Shown piece after piece: positions 11,770 through 25,879 of a stretch of 64,000 bases of DNA. The translations under genes and the position numbers were made by a program. The stretch is from contig NC_051431.1 of the NCBI RefSeq assembly GCF_001649575.2, forward strand, positions 10,611,721 to 10,675,720. Direction: 5' to 3'. The notes beneath the pieces are model-generated. The model was not told the origin of the DNA, ran no database searches, and saw only the letters and a list, made by a program, of their open reading frames with translations. This DNA is from Kryptolebias marmoratus (taxonomy: Eukaryota; Chordata; Actinopteri; Cyprinodontiformes; Rivulidae). The first letter of the stretch is position 1; every line of letters begins with the position of its first letter.

Positions 11770-14700
11770 AGATGCACAATTTATTGCTATACTGGTAAAA
11801 AGTATAGCCTGCTGAAGTTAGATTTGTGTAACAAAACAGGAGAACAGCTGAATAAAACTCAATTATCTTTAATTGATCTTCTCTAATTTAATGAGTCAAC
11901 AATAGTCACATGGATTTTTTATCTTCTGTCATTCTAAGGAGCTAATCGGTTCTGTTTCCTGATAAAATATTGCAGCTCAGAACAACCAATAATGAATTTA
12001 TTTATTAGACGTTTTCTGTTGTCTAAAATCTAAGTAATTGTTGTTTAGTTCACTTTGTTTTATATATGAAACATTTGAACTTTGATTTTTTTTTTTGTGC
12101 TTTCTATGAGACAAATTGAGCATTTCATTAGCAATTTTAGGAGTTAAAGTTCATCATGACCTATTCTCGGGTGTTTGAGACCAAAACACCTGGAGGAATC
12201 TTTAGATTTATTATTCTATCTCATGATCATGGGACTGGGTGCAGGAAACAGCAGATGGTAAGCTCTTTATCAGTTGTTGCCTATGTAACACAAATTTCAT
12301 AAGGAATGTTGGCCTCTCACCCCGTTACCACATAAAGTTCCTCTTTGTTATCACCAGACACAAAGGCACCCAAGCATGTTTGCTTACAATTACAATATTG
12401 GGAAAGATGACCTATACCAGCAATAAATGTCCTAGAAACAAACCATCTTAATCCAATAATGGCTGTTTTATGGTGCCTTTGTTTGAGTAGAGCTGAAACT
12501 CTGATAATTATTAATGATTTTGGTTACATGTGCATCAACTCCACATTCAAACAAGAGTCCAGAGACACACTACCTGCTCTGGCTCTGAGATGCCATATTT
12601 AAGCACTTAAGTATGTCTTAAGTCCTGCTAAAGTCAGCATACTAAACAAGTGGATGCTGTAGCAGGTATGATTTATGAGCTCTTCACCCTAAATGTCCTA
12701 ATAATTGTTGATCTTTACCGTTAAGCATGGTACAAACATGTTTCTCAGTAGCAACATGGATGCATGTTTTAAAAAACTCCAACAGAGTCGTTTGAAGGAA
12801 TGCTAAATGATAAGACTGCATGAAACATTTTGCTTTTATTTTTGTTTTCAGTTGTTGTTTATTTGCAGTTTAGGTAGTAAAATGACTAGTTTAGATTAGG
12901 AAACAGATAGGATTGAGGATTTAGCCACATTAGTTGGGTGGAAGACAGCTAAAGCAGATATTCCACCTGCAGTTTTTTATATGGGTCACTTTTACCTGAA
13001 CCAACAGTTGGTCATAAAAACACCTTAAGCAAACAGCCTTTGTGCCATTTTTTTTTTAAATAGCTAGGTTTACCAAGTTTAGCATTTGAGTTTAGGATGC
13101 TAAGAAGTGCAGGTGAAGTCAAAGAGAATGTATTTTTTTTCTTACGTGAAACCCTTGACTTGAAGATTTCCTTAAATCAAAAAAGCAAAGTAAAAAGATC
13201 ACTGCAATTATTCTTGACAGGAAAAATAACATTTGACCAAAACAAAGCATCCAGGAGTAACCCAAACAGGTTGAAAACCAGTGCAAAATAGTTCACAGCA
13301 GAAACACAGACATGTTGAGGATGAGACTGAGCTGAAGTTCAGTTCTGTTATAAAAAGGAGTCCAACATTCCTCCTGAACTTTGTGCATCCACCTCCACTG
13401 GAAGCACTTAAGGAAGATTATTGCAGCCGAAGGAGGTTTCATTGGTTATTAAATCCAAAGGCACTTGGAATGTTTATTGTATGGGTTCAATAAAGGCAGA
13501 ATTATCCACTAATTTCTTGGATTATTAGTTGAAGCACATTGCCTGGCCCAGTGACTTTGATCAAGATCAAATAATATTTGATGATCAAGTAGTGCAATAA
13601 ACAGATTCCACTCTTCACAACAACTTCTAGCCTGTTATATGTTTTAGTCCTATTTAAGTTCTTGCCTTTTGGTATAAAAGCTATAATTTAAAAAAATGTA
13701 TTAAACTGTTCTAATTTACACAGTTTTTCTAAGATGACAAATCTGTCTTTTTGTAGTTATTGAAGTACCCTCCAGCAGATGGTGCTCTGTCCTAAACCAA
13801 CTGCTGCAGCAGCTTAATGCACCCACTCTATATAATATTCCAGCTTTACAGACAAATCCCTGCATCTCCAAAGGTAAAACTTGTTACTAGTAATAGTCAG
13901 ATTTAATGAAGGTTAGAAGAAATCATGTCTTGATGTTAATATAGAAAGTAGTAGATCATCTTTACGACTGTCTCGCCATCTGTTTGGGTCTTTGTTGTTT
14001 TCCTAGAAGAGCTCAGAGTGCATTATTTATCTGAAACAATTCACATGAAAAGCCTAAAGGCGCAAATAATACCACCAGGATGCAGATCAGGTGAGGCGCT
14101 TCAGAATATTCAGCACAGTTTCTCTTTTCTACTCTTGAATCCCACATGGATGCACGTTGGATAAACAAGGTCATTCAGTGACAGGAACACAACACCCAGC
14201 ATCTTCTCGCTCAGTTTCAGGGTGTGTATTAGACAACATTTTTAAACGGATCAGTCTCCTGTCAGTTTCACCGAAGTAATGTATTCTTTTTTACTTTCCA
14301 ACATGACATTTTAGTTTCAACAAGTGCATTCATCGGACAGTCAGACATTTAAAAAAGTAAAATGTTAATTCATGAGGATGGAGTTGCCAAATTTTCAAAA
14401 TGCATCTTATGTTTTATTCAACTTGTTTCAGTGCTACTGTATGTGAACTGCAGCAGTTTTCAGCCTCATGATCTTAACTCATTCAGACTTCCAGGTCTGC
14501 AGAATCACTTAAGGTCCCTGAAACTGAATGGTGCTCTGTTTAGCTAACCCCTGGAGGTGAAAGATCAAATATGTGTGTAAATCAGCCTTAAATGATGTCA
14601 GAAACCTTTGAATCACAGTCAATATGTTACTGACACGTAAGATATATCCTACATAGATACAGACTCCCAAACAGAAATGTCTTCTGGTTAAGAAAACATC

Positions 14701-15950
14701 ACAAAACGTAGACATTTAGCAAAATAAAAATAAAAAAATTCTAATGTCTCCAGTACCCAGACTTTGTTTTGTGCACATGTCAAAGTCTTTCTGAAATAAA
14801 AAAGGGGATTTTATGTATTTAAGTATAAATTCAAAATAGTTTCGAAGGTATTAACACCAAAGAGCTAAAACTACATGGCTTAGACACAAAGAAGAAAATG
14901 CATTTTCTGCTAGTTCAGTTTTCTAGTTTCACTCTTCCTTTAGTAAAATTTCTCTTGTCTGTGATTTAAATGTTGCAGACTATAGTCAATTATATACTGC
15001 AAGAACACAGTGAAAGTAAGTATAATGACATTCAGCTAATCTAAATTCACCAAAACTGCAAAATTCCCAGCATGGACCAAAAAAATGTTTGAGTTGTTTC
15101 GCTTGCCGAAGCCATGACTTACTGACAAGGTGAGTGTTTTGCAGAATTACTCCCCTGGGACAAATTATATTTTGCTTTTCAAGGTATATGGGAAGAAAAA
15201 CAGACAGCCATGAAATATTTTGACACATTTTCCTTCCTTTTCCAATTCCAGGATGTCTTCCAGGCTCAGTATTTCAGCGAGAACCCATTTCACGAATGAA
15301 TTTGCTCTAAAAATGTTGTTTTCCTCTTTAAATCAACAACACAAACTTGCAAAGTTGCAGTCCAGTATATTTCATTCATTTTAATCCTTCACAAACTCAT
15401 TGTATTTGAAGAAAATTGAGGTTTTCATATGCAAATGGAATCGTGGAAGTTTGTGTTTGCTGTTAATTGATGTTTTTCTGTCACTTCCAGAGCTGAAAGG
15501 TGCAGCAGGGTGACTCATAATAACCTGTTTGCTGAATGTCTGAGCAGATTATGTTTCAGCTAGGTGAAGAAGTTCAGAGAGGACGACAGTCTGACTCATC
15601 TCCCCCAACTTTGCACATTTCCAGATTTCTGGATGTACAAAGCCCTTAGATTTGTTCCTTGGCGAGTACAAAGAATACAGATAAAACAGACTCTCATGGG
15701 TCTGAATGAGCTCACTGAGCCACATGTTTGATTCTGTGTTTCTGGCATCATCAGAGTCCCTGTGGGGTCTCTGACTGTGAAGGGCTGATTTAATGTACAG
15801 GTGGATGATTCTTTGTGAAGATTTCTGAACTAAATCAAAATTTGAATTTAATTTAGTATCAACTTTAAACTCTTTAAAACCTTTACACTTACAGAAACAT
15901 ACTTCTGTTTTCTTTCTGATGATTCATTCAGTCATTAGATGTACATCTAC
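11770..15950. other. intergenic, no gene recognised
   Basis: AT-rich DNA with short spurious ORFs on both strands. No exon with family resemblance, no long repeat recognised by eye. One CTCF-like motif at 13772-13785. Confidence 0.5.
13772..13785 (+). promoter_or_regulatory. possible CTCF motif
   Basis: CCAGCAGATGGTGC matches the consensus CCASYAGRKGGCRS at all but one position. A good sequence match in otherwise featureless intergenic DNA. Confidence 0.35.
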
Positions 15951-15961
15951 AAGTGATTAAC

Positions 15962-16180
15962 TTTTGGAGTGAGCTCTATTCAAGATGGCCGCCACAGCTA
16001 ATCATAATTAGCAAACACAATGCTGTCTGTAACTCACTTTTACAGTTATTGAGGTCAATCGTAGAATGGTAGTAACTGAGAGTTATCTCCAACACATATT
16101 CTCAAAGGAGCAGGATGGGCACAATCTTTGTTTAAAACTTTGGCATGCCAGGTGGTGGGAGATATGCATTCCTTCAAGGA
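15962..16180. repeat. interspersed repeat 'family C' copy 2
   Basis: Contains 'aagatggccgccacagctaa' and a core shared with 985-1075. Class unknown; only two copies noticed in this window. Confidence 0.4.
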
Positions 16181-16189
16181 ATTCTTGTT

Positions 16190-19100
16190 TCATTGTTTTA
16201 CATTAATAGTTCACGGAAATTATCCGTTTCAGCAAATATCTAAAATAATAAAAGTTCAACTTAAATCCTGAAGATTTTAAATCAAAACTCTGATTTTTGG
16301 AATAGCCTTTCATAGTTGAGTTATGTCTTAGCTGATTTACCAAGAATTCAAATATCAAACAAATCTAGATTAATCAAAGAGATTTAATAAATCATTATGA
16401 GCAGCAACAAACGATTTGTCCACTGGATGGTGGTACATCCAGAGTTAAAAAAAAAAGTCCAATTAAATTAAAAAAAAAAAAAAACTTATCTATGTTTGTT
16501 ACTCCATTTGCAGTGTCAACCTAAAGGAACCATACTGTTCCTAAACCAGTTTTCAGTCTAACGTACACCCCATTGCTTTTCATTTTAACATGCTCATTTA
16601 GTTTAAATTAATTTCTTCAATCTTACAAAGTGCTGGATTGCCCACGTTTTTGTTGTGGTCTTAATTTGACATAACTGAGAGAAAGCTGAAGCTGGTTTTC
16701 ATTACTGACAATTTTTCTTTACTGAATCAACTCACATGTGCTTTCGGTGCACAGATGAAAGAGAAATGTGACTAACAGCAGAACTCTGAGATCCTCTGAA
16801 AGAGCTAAAGAAATGCAACGTGTTTACTGTCGTTATTATAGATCAACTAATAACCGGAATTTAAAAAAAAGAAAAAAAAAAAAGCTAAGAGGGCATTTAT
16901 GGGTTTTTGCAGCTCTGGATCATCCAACATTTGTTTTCTAGCTTTACATTAAAGACCTTTTGATTGGAGCTCATGTTAACAAGGCCTGTGGCTGCAACAT
17001 AGGGTCAGTAAGAGTTACAAAGGATTCATATGACAGGAAGTTGCTGAGTTCACACCAGAGGGCTTTGTGGTTTTGATCATTAAAACCACTCATTATCAAA
17101 AAGAGAAGCTCGTAATTACATCTTTATGTCATATAGCAGCCGGTTTACATGTTTCTGACATAATCTGTCCTCTTTGTTCTTTGTTCTTCTCTCAAATAGA
17201 ATATGGGCACCTCTTTTATTTTAACTGGAGAAAGATTAAACATGTAGACTAGTATATATGGTACACTGTCATTCTGGGACAAAAAAAAAACCAACACGCT
17301 TGTTTTTCTAATTTTAATTTAGAAGCTAGTCCTGTTTATTTGATGTTTGAAAATTCTAAATAAAGAATGCATTTCTTGAAGTTCATGCAATCTACTTGGG
17401 ATACATAATATTACTGGCATGTTATATTTGTCAGCTGATAAAATGCTTCAAAATGAAATGTTAGGAACTATTTTTTGTTTACATTACATACATTACATTT
17501 CAACACAATTATTAAATTTACTGGGGAAAAAAGGCTTGGTGATCTTAATTCCGTAATCACATTAGTTCAGGGTCAGAATTAGTTTGAAACTATAGGAGTA
17601 TAGGGAATCACAATATTGTAACTCCAATGTGCTTATTCAAGTTCACCAAAGGACAAGGATAAAACAATTAAAAACTCATAAGGGATATTTATCGGCTGAA
17701 ACTAACAGCCAAATAAGCGACTTTGTTTCTCAGTAGGTTTGTAATTTGTTTCATTGCTCGCCTGCATCTGATTTGGTTGTATTCAAATGTGACAAAGATT
17801 TGTGGAATCTGCACCGTCAGATTGATGCTCCAGAACTGGGTTGCTACGGTGACCCGATCATTGCAATCACATGGATAAACAAAGCAGTAAACAAACGAGT
17901 TTACAAGTCGCCTGAATGACAGAGTGTATTTGTGGGATGTTTACACATACCAGCATGAAGTCAGACACATTACCATGCACATGCATGGTGGTGCACGCTG
18001 CACATCAACCACCGGCCTCAAAAAACGCAACACAAGTATAAACATAAAAGGCTGTTTTTCATAGTGTCCAACTGTGACAACTTGACAACAAGGAATGCTC
18101 AATTCTGCAGAAACACAAATACAGTAAAACTGGTGAAGGGGAAATAACATTTCTTTAAAAATAGCTTGTTGTTTTTTTTCTTTTTTGTGCAATAAGAATA
18201 TCTGGCATAATTTCAGAAACTGAGTCAAAAGTTCCAGGCAGCAATAAAGCAAGGGTGCATGAACAAAGATGGGGTGAAAAGAACAGAAAGGAAATTTATA
18301 ACTATAAATCTATTACCTGAGAGGCTCCAGGGCTGTAATCCTTGGCTTCCAATCTCATATTTCGAGATAAAGTCATACGGAATTGAGCAATTTAAGAATG
18401 TTATGGAAAAAGAACCTACAATAAAACCTGCACAATTATACATGAATGCACAAAAACTACATCTCATAAAGACGAGTGTGGATTAAAATCTTTATGTTTC
18501 CCCATATGTGCAACCTTTTGTATATACAGTCACCCCATGTTTATCAGGAGGTTGCTTGTGCACATGTTCAGGTTTATTTTGTTCCTTCTCTTCTCTTTGC
18601 ACATAATCAGCAGAACAAACATCATACGTCAACAATACTCAAGTATGACAGGTCTCTAAGCATGATAACTGATGAATACATTAGCATATGCATGTCACAT
18701 AAACTAATTATTAGATAACTTGATATTGCACTCATAACTGGGTTTGATATATTTTGTGAAAATACCTAAACTATTCTGGTTTATTTGTTCTCTGTAGTTT
18801 AAAATTTAACTTTTGGGTTGTCAAAATGAATCAGATAAGAAAACAATTGTGATAAACATGTGCTTCAAATCTTTCAGTTGTTAAAAAAGGGAAAAAAATA
18901 ATGTTATTGTAATTAAAACAGCTATTTGCATTACTGATTATTTATAAGATCAGCAGAGCCTCAAAACTTATTTCAAATCAGAACATTTTCAATTAACCTT
19001 GAAAACCCATCAGGATTCAGCGTGACTGACATTGAAATTATTGTGCATTTCCTATAAATTATTCAAAATCATCCTGAACGAAAGTTATTTTTCAGTTTTT

Positions 19101-20070
19101 TGTTTGTTTTTCTTTAACATTATTGTTCATTTTAATCAGTGTATGCAAGCAAACAGAGCAAAAGCCTTGACTCATTTGCCTAGAATGCACTATGAAGCAA
19201 CACAATCTGAAAAACTAGAGAACAAGAGAAACTGACAACTAAGACTCTGTCCAGAACCAAACAGAGTTCTGCAAAAGCAGTATCCATCATGGAAGAAGTG
19301 GTAACTGAGAGGAAATAAATACCTTGGCATCTCCTTCTAGTCTTTTTTAAATGTCTGTTCTTACTCATGAGGCAAACACCATCTGGTTGTGTTTTCTCAA
19401 CACTCATTCTCAAACACCCGCATTGCATTGGGAAGATCCTGCAGCTCTCAGAGATGGAAAACAGAGATCCATCGTAAACTCATCAAGCAGCATGATCTAA
19501 ATCAAAATCTTCAGCATTTTGTTGCTATTAACTGCATCCTGCTTTGTCCTTAACTCTTAACAATAGCTTGATTGACAGATTTAATGGCACAGGTTAATAA
19601 ATCAGCAATGGCCACGTTAAGGCCAAACAGATTATATGGTTCTGAGAGCCTCTGTAGCATTTCTGATTTTTTATTTTAATTTATTTTTTTTTACAAATTT
19701 CAGATTTAACTACTGTTTAAAAGAAATAACAGTGACTCAACTTTCAGAAGCACTGAACTTTACATCAACATATACAATGTGTAAGTTAATACCCAGACAG
19801 AACTTTTTTGTGCATTTGTGTCTATCTGAAATCCAGTTCCAGACACAAATTATTTTTAAGTTTATAAACTGAGGAAAAGGTATAATTCATAATAAAAAGT
19901 AGAGGTCATGCTTTGTTAAGCCTATGGTGCTTAAGCAGGTCTAAAAGGAACTCAGTCATAAATGTATTATAAAGGAGGTGGGCTTTTGGTGGTAAACTGA
20001 GCTTAAATCAATCTGGCTATAATGTGTGCTACCAGCCAGTTTTGTAAACAAGTCCCCATTAAGAGGCAGA
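16190..20070. other. intergenic, no gene recognised
   Basis: AT-rich sequence with homopolymer runs (for example about 16449-16485 and 16862-16883). ORFs such as 18225-18467 (minus) and 18259-18486 (plus) overlap one another and show no known domain; I treat them as chance. Confidence 0.5.
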
Positions 20071-20079
20071 GGATGACAG

Positions 20080-21140
20080 TCCATTGTCACACTTTTATTA
20101 GGTTCACAGACATCAATGCAAAGTATCGAGTCTCCTTTGCGTTTTCATGCCACCATTAGAGGACTCCCCCATTCAAATGTGTCCACTGGTTCAGTGGATG
20201 ATTGTTTGGAGTAAGTGCTTGAGCGATGCTGAAAGTAGGCTGAGTGGCAGACATCGCAGTTTTTGGCATACAGATTACACCGTGTTGTTTATTTGAACTT
20301 TGTGGACAAACCCTTTAACACAACCAAAACGGTGGGCTGAAGCAGAATCAGTATTATTCACCCTGCATGTTTTTGTGTCAGTGGAAGGTTCTTTTGTATC
20401 CTCCTCTTTAATGAAAGTCACTTCTCCACCCATTATGTTAATCGGCAGTGCTTTAATCAGGTCCAGGCCCAGTAGTGGTGGTTCAGTTTTCACCATATAG
20501 AATGGTGCAAGAACTTTATTGTTTTGATTTACTAAGGTGCTGTAGCTTGGAGGCAGCCAATGAGAGGTAGGTCACCTTTCGTATATGTGACTAGTTTAAC
20601 TTTGGGTTCTGCCGATAGGCATAATGCAAAATGTTGCTTGTAGACAGTTTCTGGTAAAATAGTTGCAGAAGCTCCAGTGTCTACAATTAAGTTCAGGACC
20701 TGGGACTTTCCTTGTGGTTCTTTGATCTTCATTTGGCATGTGATTTTATCAAACGCTGCAGTCATATGTTTAACATCATTACCGCACAGTATTGCCAACT
20801 CAGGAACAATCACTTCTCCTAAAACAGCCACAAGTAATTTGCATACTTGGATGTTCCTTTTTCTTGCAATTATCCATTTTACTTAAACAGCAGAACAGTT
20901 TTTGTCATTTGCAAGGTGTGTATCTGACCCACATCTAAAGCAGTGACATCGCTCTTTTTGACTTGCCTGTTTAAAATTAACATGGAGTGGAGCTGCATGT
21001 GCTTGAGCTGTTCGCGCCCCTCTTTTCCATTGAAAACGGGAATTTGGAGCATAAACAGCCTGTACAGGTGCAAGTGGGACTGTACTTGCAGGTGACATCT
21101 GTGCAGCATTTTTAACTGCTGCATCCACTTGGCATCCAAT
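20080..21140 (-). mobile_element. decayed Ty3/gypsy-type LTR retrotransposon, gag-protease-pol fragment
   Basis: On the minus strand, from about 21140 downwards: a gag tail with a zinc-knuckle-like CFRCGSDTHLANDKNC (spacing CX2CX4HX6C, so atypical), then an aspartic protease segment with LIVDTGASATILP (about 20685), then the PPLLGLDL segment that precedes reverse transcriptase (about 20470). The start of RT can be followed only as a stop-interrupted trace down to about 20080. The reading frame changes between segments, no LTRs are visible, and most of RT, RNase H and integrase are absent. An inactive remnant. Confidence 0.75.
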
Positions 21141-21199
21141 GGTTAGATCTTTGTCTGAAGCAATCAGTACTCAAACCCAATTTTGTTGTGGCGGTTGTA

Positions 21200-23150
21200 A
21201 TGAAAATAGGATTAAACTCACAAACTTTATTACAGTAACTGTGCCATTATGCCAGACATCAATCCAGAATTAGATTTTGTCTTGTATCTTCTGTATCTTA
21301 CTCTTTAACACACTGCCGATTCGCGCATTCGCAAAAACAACAAACTACCACCAAGCAGTGATTCGTTTGCTTAGTGCTGTGCTGGAAGTAGCGCTGTTTA
21401 TTCATGTACTGCACGAATAAATAGCATGAACTGAAGGATTTGGTGAACAAATCTTTTGAACGAATCCTTTCAATGAACTGATTGTAGGGATTCAGTACAC
21501 TTCAAAGAACTGCCGTTCCCATCACTAACGTACTGGAATAGCTAGACCTCGGTCAATCTTCTGCCCTATGCTGTCATAGCAATGCACCCTAGTGACAAGA
21601 AGTAATAACAGCAACAGAACAGAACAGAAATGCATTCACTGTGTACACCTAAGAACACAACAGTGTTCGTTTCTCCTGCTTCTAACTTCAAAGATAAATC
21701 AAACATCTCCCGGCTGTTTGTCCCTGTTTCTGCTTGGCCTGCATTTTTGAATTCCTCCTTTTCACAAGTTCCAAATGTGGACTCAAACCTCAAATTCTGT
21801 TTTTCTGTATTTTTTTTTTTTCACTTAATGAGTCACTGAGATGCTAATAGTTATAAACTGTTGAAAAGACTCCTTTTGTTTATTTACTGTTTTGTGAAAC
21901 AAACTGGCAGCACAGACTTACAAACACATTTGCAAGCTAACTGTGGCAGGCTATAGATGAACTATTTTATTGGTTAAGATGGTAGATAAATAATTCGCCC
22001 AATGAAAGAGATATAGTGACATTTTCAGGAAATGCCGACTTAAAAAGGGCCTCGTGTCAGGTGGTATTTTTCAGAACAACTTCATTCCTGTCAGTCACCT
22101 CCCACAGAGAAGAGACTTCAGTCATAAACAAGCAGTGAAGCCAGTGCTGTATGTGTCTACAGATTCCTCAGATCCTACCAGCTAGCTGTGAATTTTAACA
22201 TCCACACTCTCTGTAACCCACTCTGAAAGCAGACAGAAATGATCAACGTCAAAGAAAAAGCAATTTATGTTCCTAAAATTATGCTTATGCAAGCACAGGA
22301 ATTAAACAGTAGGGCATCTTTTTTTTTTTTTTTACCCTCAGAGCATTTTAAGTATTGCAGCTTGAAGGGTAACATGACTCGTCTGGATTATATTAAAGTC
22401 AAAAGGGAAATGGTTTCTTTGGCAAGAAAGCAAATGGACTGGAGATGTTTTAATTTATTTATTTATTTATTGGATCAGCAGACTCACAAAGAAAGTAAAT
22501 CATTATTGTTCGAGCCACATAACAATGCACACTCTCATAAAACCTGCTGGAAGCTATGCTTGTCCCAACATCTTCTCTCCTCCACCCTGTAATCCTCTTA
22601 TCACTGCAATTTTCCATCTCAAGAGGCTTAACTCTGCCGTAATGATGACTTGGATCAAGACATAATTAACTGTGCTATGTGTCTGCCTTAAAGAAAAATT
22701 CTGCTCTGTTAGCAGATTAAACCAATTTGACTGGGGTAAGAAAAAAAAATCCTGCATAATTGAATTAGGTCCCGTTTGTATAAGTCATGAAAGATGAGCA
22801 CAGACACTCAACTGCAGTTGTAGTTAGAAAGTATGTCTGACGTAGACCGAAAAAGGTCACATAATACTCAACACCTTCTTACATTTTCTCTGGGACTTGT
22901 AGTGTCTTGTTTGGGAATGAGACAAGGCATCGTATTTACAATGTGATTTGGGGTGACATGAATTTTCAGGGCAATATTGTTTAAAAAAATCTGTGATGAC
23001 CTTTACCCAGTAAGTTCTGCTGTTCATCACAATTCAATTTTGATGTTGATGTGAATTTCCTTTCCTGCATAACAAAAAATGTCCCATATGACATGGACTA
23101 ATATAAAAAAGCTTATACCACGTGATGGTTTACAGGGTTTAGACTTAAGG
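21200..23150. other. intergenic, no gene recognised
   Basis: AT-rich, with a TTTA microsatellite near 22450-22472. No gene or clear repeat family recognised. Confidence 0.45.
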
Positions 23151-23154
23151 TTTG

Positions 23155-23560
23155 TGTCATTTTTATTTTTTCTTTGTGAAATTGTACTTTTGGTTTTGTC
23201 TTTATTTTGGTTCTGTTAGCTTTATTTCCTGTTTTACTTTGGTACATCCTAATCTTTTGTTCACTTTTGTCTCATCATGTCTGGTTTTTGTTTGCTAATT
23301 GCCACTCAGCTGTTGTTTGATCATCATTTGTTCTGTTTCATTTGTTCATTCATCATTCCCTCGACTGTTCATCCATAGCACTTGTTTAGTTTACGCCTTA
23401 GTAAATTTTTATTATTATTTTTTTTTAATCCTGCTATTGCATTATCTTTAGTTGTGTTTTCCATCCTTAAAATTTATTCTGTCCTTTGTCCTCTGCCTCT
23501 GCTGCATTTAGGTTCTCCTCCTACTTTTCCATCATGAATTGTGACATGCTGGTGGAGGTG
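23155..23560 (-). repeat. interspersed repeat 'family B', copy 1
   Basis: T-rich on the plus strand. The reverse complement starts 'tgtcacaattcatgatggaa' and then has 'agaacctaaatgcagcagag' and a long A-rich, 'aaacaaaa'-type body. The same order occurs in the opposite orientation at 28483 and 45518. Looks like a retroelement end or a transposon without coding sequence; class undetermined. Confidence 0.5.
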
Positions 23561-23569
23561 GTACGCTCG

Positions 23570-25090
23570 CCTGGTAATGAAAGAGAAACAACAAACAGTT
23601 TTGGATGTATGTCACCAGAAATTCGGGGAGTTTTTTTCCATCTTTAAATGTAAAGACAATGAATGCTTATCTGCGCTTTTTGATTTGGAAAAAGAAGTTT
23701 CATAAAAAGTTCTGAGTGAGAAAAATGAGAAAAGTGAGAAAAAAACCCATCTTTTTTAGTCTTTAGCTACTCTTCATCTTGTTTGATTTTCTTTCCAAAA
23801 AGCCAGACTACTTTTCAGTCAGAGAGGAGAGTGTGGAAAAAAAAACAAAAAGCAAAAGAGAAAAGAAGTGTTGTTGTCAACATCTGCTGGTGTGTTACCC
23901 AGATGTGCAAGTAAACATCAATGACACAAGCCAGAGCTCATGCTTCCCAACCTTGCCTGTGGCCTAAAGTAGCTGATAAATTACCAGCCCACGTATTATA
24001 AATAGCCTAAAACAGCAAGGTTTATTATTTTTGGTCAAATGTATAAAAAAAGGGGGAAAAAAAGCTATATTGTTTTCATAGTGACCAATAAATTGCAAGG
24101 TAATGATTCATAATGTAGCTACAAAATTATTACCAAGCTACATTTTGAGTCGTTTCATAACCAGTTCATCAATGTTTGTAGAAGCTGCTGAGTATCACAG
24201 ACTATTTATTCTTTATTATTTAGTCAGAACTGACAATAATGAATTAAAAAACCCTCTAACTCAGCTGTAAACAAGCCTCATTCAACATGAATGAGGAAGT
24301 ATTTATCTGTTCAATACTTTCTGTTTCTATTAATAAGAAAACCTCAACCAAGGGATTTACAGTGCGGTCATTTTGTTTATAACACTAAGTCGACATCAAA
24401 AAAATAAATAGAAATACATCACAGACGTGTAACACCAGTCTGTTGTTCATGTCATGTGATTTCTGTTCGTAATCGTTTGTGGCTGTATACATGAGTATTT
24501 CAAGGAATCGAACAATGTGAAGGGAAAGTTTACACAACAAAGAAACTTGGCTCCTGCCAAACAGTTCTTAAAAAAGTGGCTAAGCACCACCTCATGAGCA
24601 AAGAATGCAGCTTTATTTGTAGTAGTTATAAAAAAAAAATAAGAACACAACAAATTACAACAGTAAAGTGTCCTTTTTATGAAGAAGGAAGAAAGTCATC
24701 TGACGTTCAGATCATCTGTAACACATTTGGCCATCATGGAAAAGTGAAGTTTTTAATCAGGTTAGAATCTGGTTCTGGCAAGCTTCAAAATCTAAACTGA
24801 ATAAAAAAGTAGTTCTGATTAGAAAGGTCCTGCAGCAAATGAAAAACTGAAAATTGTTCAAAAGCATTTCTATTGTTCAATGAATCTTTGCTTCTTTTTT
24901 TTCCAAAACAGTTTTATAACCTTTTTCTAAAACTTCTTCAGTGTCAGATTTTACTCTTGTGAGCAGCTGATTATTCTCTTTTTTCCCCCACAATAAATCA
25001 AGCAGTGGAGTAATTTTGTGTTTTTATTAGCCATTAACACAATCAGATGAGTGTTTTTTTATGCAACTCGACTCCTTGAGCGTTTCATAG
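23570..25090. other. intergenic upstream of igsf10
   Basis: AT-rich, short unrelated ORFs on both strands, nothing recognisable. Confidence 0.45.
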
Positions 25091-25099
25091 CTGGAGTTG

Positions 25100-25339
25100 T
25101 TTCAGGATTGTATTACAGCAGATTGCTGGGGGTGGAGGAGACCGAAGTTTGCACTCAGCTGCAGGCACCAACACTGAAATGACTCTGGTCCCAGATCTGC
25201 TTTTCACACACAGTGGACTACTCATCTAACATTAAACTGGAGAAACGCTGCAACTGGCTGTGGAACTAAAACAGTTTCTTTGGAATATTTGCATCAATTT
25301 ATGCAAAGCAAAACTGCCTCATGCAACTGTGGAGCTAAG
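25100..25339 (+). other. igsf10: candidate 5' untranslated exon of igsf10
   Basis: A less AT-rich block ending 'gtggagctaag' followed by GTGAGA, a good donor at 25340. The first coding exon of igsf10 begins at a strong acceptor (CT-repeat then CAG at 26746), so an upstream untranslated exon must exist; this is the nearest plausible one. Start position is a guess. Confidence 0.35.
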
Positions 25340-25879
25340 GTGAGAGAAACTACATTATGCTCTTTTGAAGTTAAACGTCTCGAATAAATATAATTTTTGT
25401 CTTTCTCATACAATGTGCATGTAAACTTTTGACTTTAAATTTACTTCACAGCTGCATAAATTATACTCTATTCTTCAGCAATGTGATGCATATTGGAATG
25501 TAACTAAGTTTACATACTGCAGTGCGGAGATTATATACTGAATGAAGCATCTGAACTTTATTCTTTTTTATGCAACTTTCCAACTCTTCTCTGTCATCAG
25601 ATATAAACAGCTGTAGTTAGCTCTTTAGAATGCATGACGTGTAGACAGAAAACATATGAAAATCTAAGCCTAAATACATGGTTTGTTTGTAAACATCTCA
25701 ACAATTTGCAGTAAAACAACAAACATAATCAGTATGACAATAATCCTTTGCAGCAACCTTTTTTCACTTTTATAGACGTTAAAGAGAATTTTGTCAATGG
25801 TATAGTAATTAACAGTCATTAGAGCATTTTTCAATACACTTTGGCATTGATACTTTCACGCTTTTACTTTAAAGAGTAT

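Noticed and set aside
18225..18486. Overlapping ORFs on both strands of about 80 codons
   Set aside because: Mirror-image open frames in AT-rich DNA, no similarity recognised.
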